Program-made: the position numbers and the translations under genes | Notes under the pieces: model-generated | What the model was told of the DNA's origin: nothing | Database searches by the model: none | What the model saw: only the letters and a program-made list of their open reading frames with translations | NCBI GenBank assembly: GCA_937884995.1 | Contig: CAKZZL010000033.1 | Span: 1-14,611, forward strand | DNA from: an uncultured Clostridia bacterium | Lineage (GTDB): Bacteria; Bacillota; Clostridia; Oscillospirales; Acutalibacteraceae | Direction: 5' to 3' | DNA length: 14,611 nucleotides | Part shown: positions 14,587 to 14,611 of the stretch, piece by piece | Layout of the letters: each line of letters starts with the position of its first letter | Numbering within the stretch: the first letter of the stretch is position 1

Positions 14587-14611
14587 AGATCGGAAGAGCG
14601 TCGTGTAGGGA
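14587..14611 (-). other. Illumina adapter remnant at right end
   Basis: The last 25 bases, beginning AGATCGGAAGAGCGTCGTGT, are the reverse complement of the Illumina TruSeq universal adapter. They are library sequence, not genome. The true genomic end is about 14586. Confidence 0.97.

Overview
The window is an AT-rich piece of a low-GC Gram-positive genome. It is probably an uncultured gut-type member of Clostridia, perhaps Oscillospirales/Ruminococcaceae; that placement rests on recognised protein flavour and gene content, not on a search. Supporting signs are strong AGGAGG-type ribosome binding sites, a BMP-family purine nucleoside transporter, a PcrA helicase with a C-terminal Tudor-like domain, a DivIVA-like coiled-coil protein and a two-subunit-type class I fumarase beta chain. 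Both ends are artificial: bases 1-12 and 14587-14611 match the same Illumina TruSeq adapter in opposite orientations. The contig therefore stops inside an amidase gene on the left and inside enolase on the right.

Left part (13-6301, + strand). The 3' end of a peptidoglycan amidase of phage/endolysin type is followed by a small overlapping ORF. A sigma-A-type promoter then starts a purine uptake and salvage cluster: xanthine phosphoribosyltransferase, a BMP-family lipoprotein, an internal GC-rich hairpin, a double-domain ABC ATPase and two permeases, closed by a strong terminator. The logic is coherent: the lipoprotein captures a nucleoside, the ATPase and two permeases import it, and after intracellular base release the phosphoribosyltransferase returns xanthine to the nucleotide pool.

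Middle (6311-9420). A + strand ABC-F protein (ribosome-associated ATPase type) converges on a - strand membrane-anchored endonuclease/exonuclease/phosphatase-fold protein. A tRNA-Pro(GGG) follows on the - strand with its own promoter and terminator.

Right-middle (9421-13373, - strand). One promoter overlapped by an 11-bp inverted repeat precedes a tight operon of divIVA-like gene, fumarase beta subunit and pcrA. The fumarase alpha subunit is not present.

Right end (13399-14611, + strand). A short membrane-anchored protein resembles the amino end of an alpha/beta hydrolase. Next is a decayed 3' remnant of an IS1182-like transposase, then an abrupt junction to an unidentified C-terminal coding tail, a terminator, a promoter and the start of enolase. 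The junction near 14086-14100 may be an IS-associated rearrangement or an assembly/amplification chimera.

I do not see a convincing undescribed multi-gene system. The points most worth checking are the adapter-bounded ends, the possible chimeric junction before eno, the orphan fumarase beta subunit in a divIVA-pcrA operon, the small ORF after the amidase, and the palindrome on the divIVA promoter.
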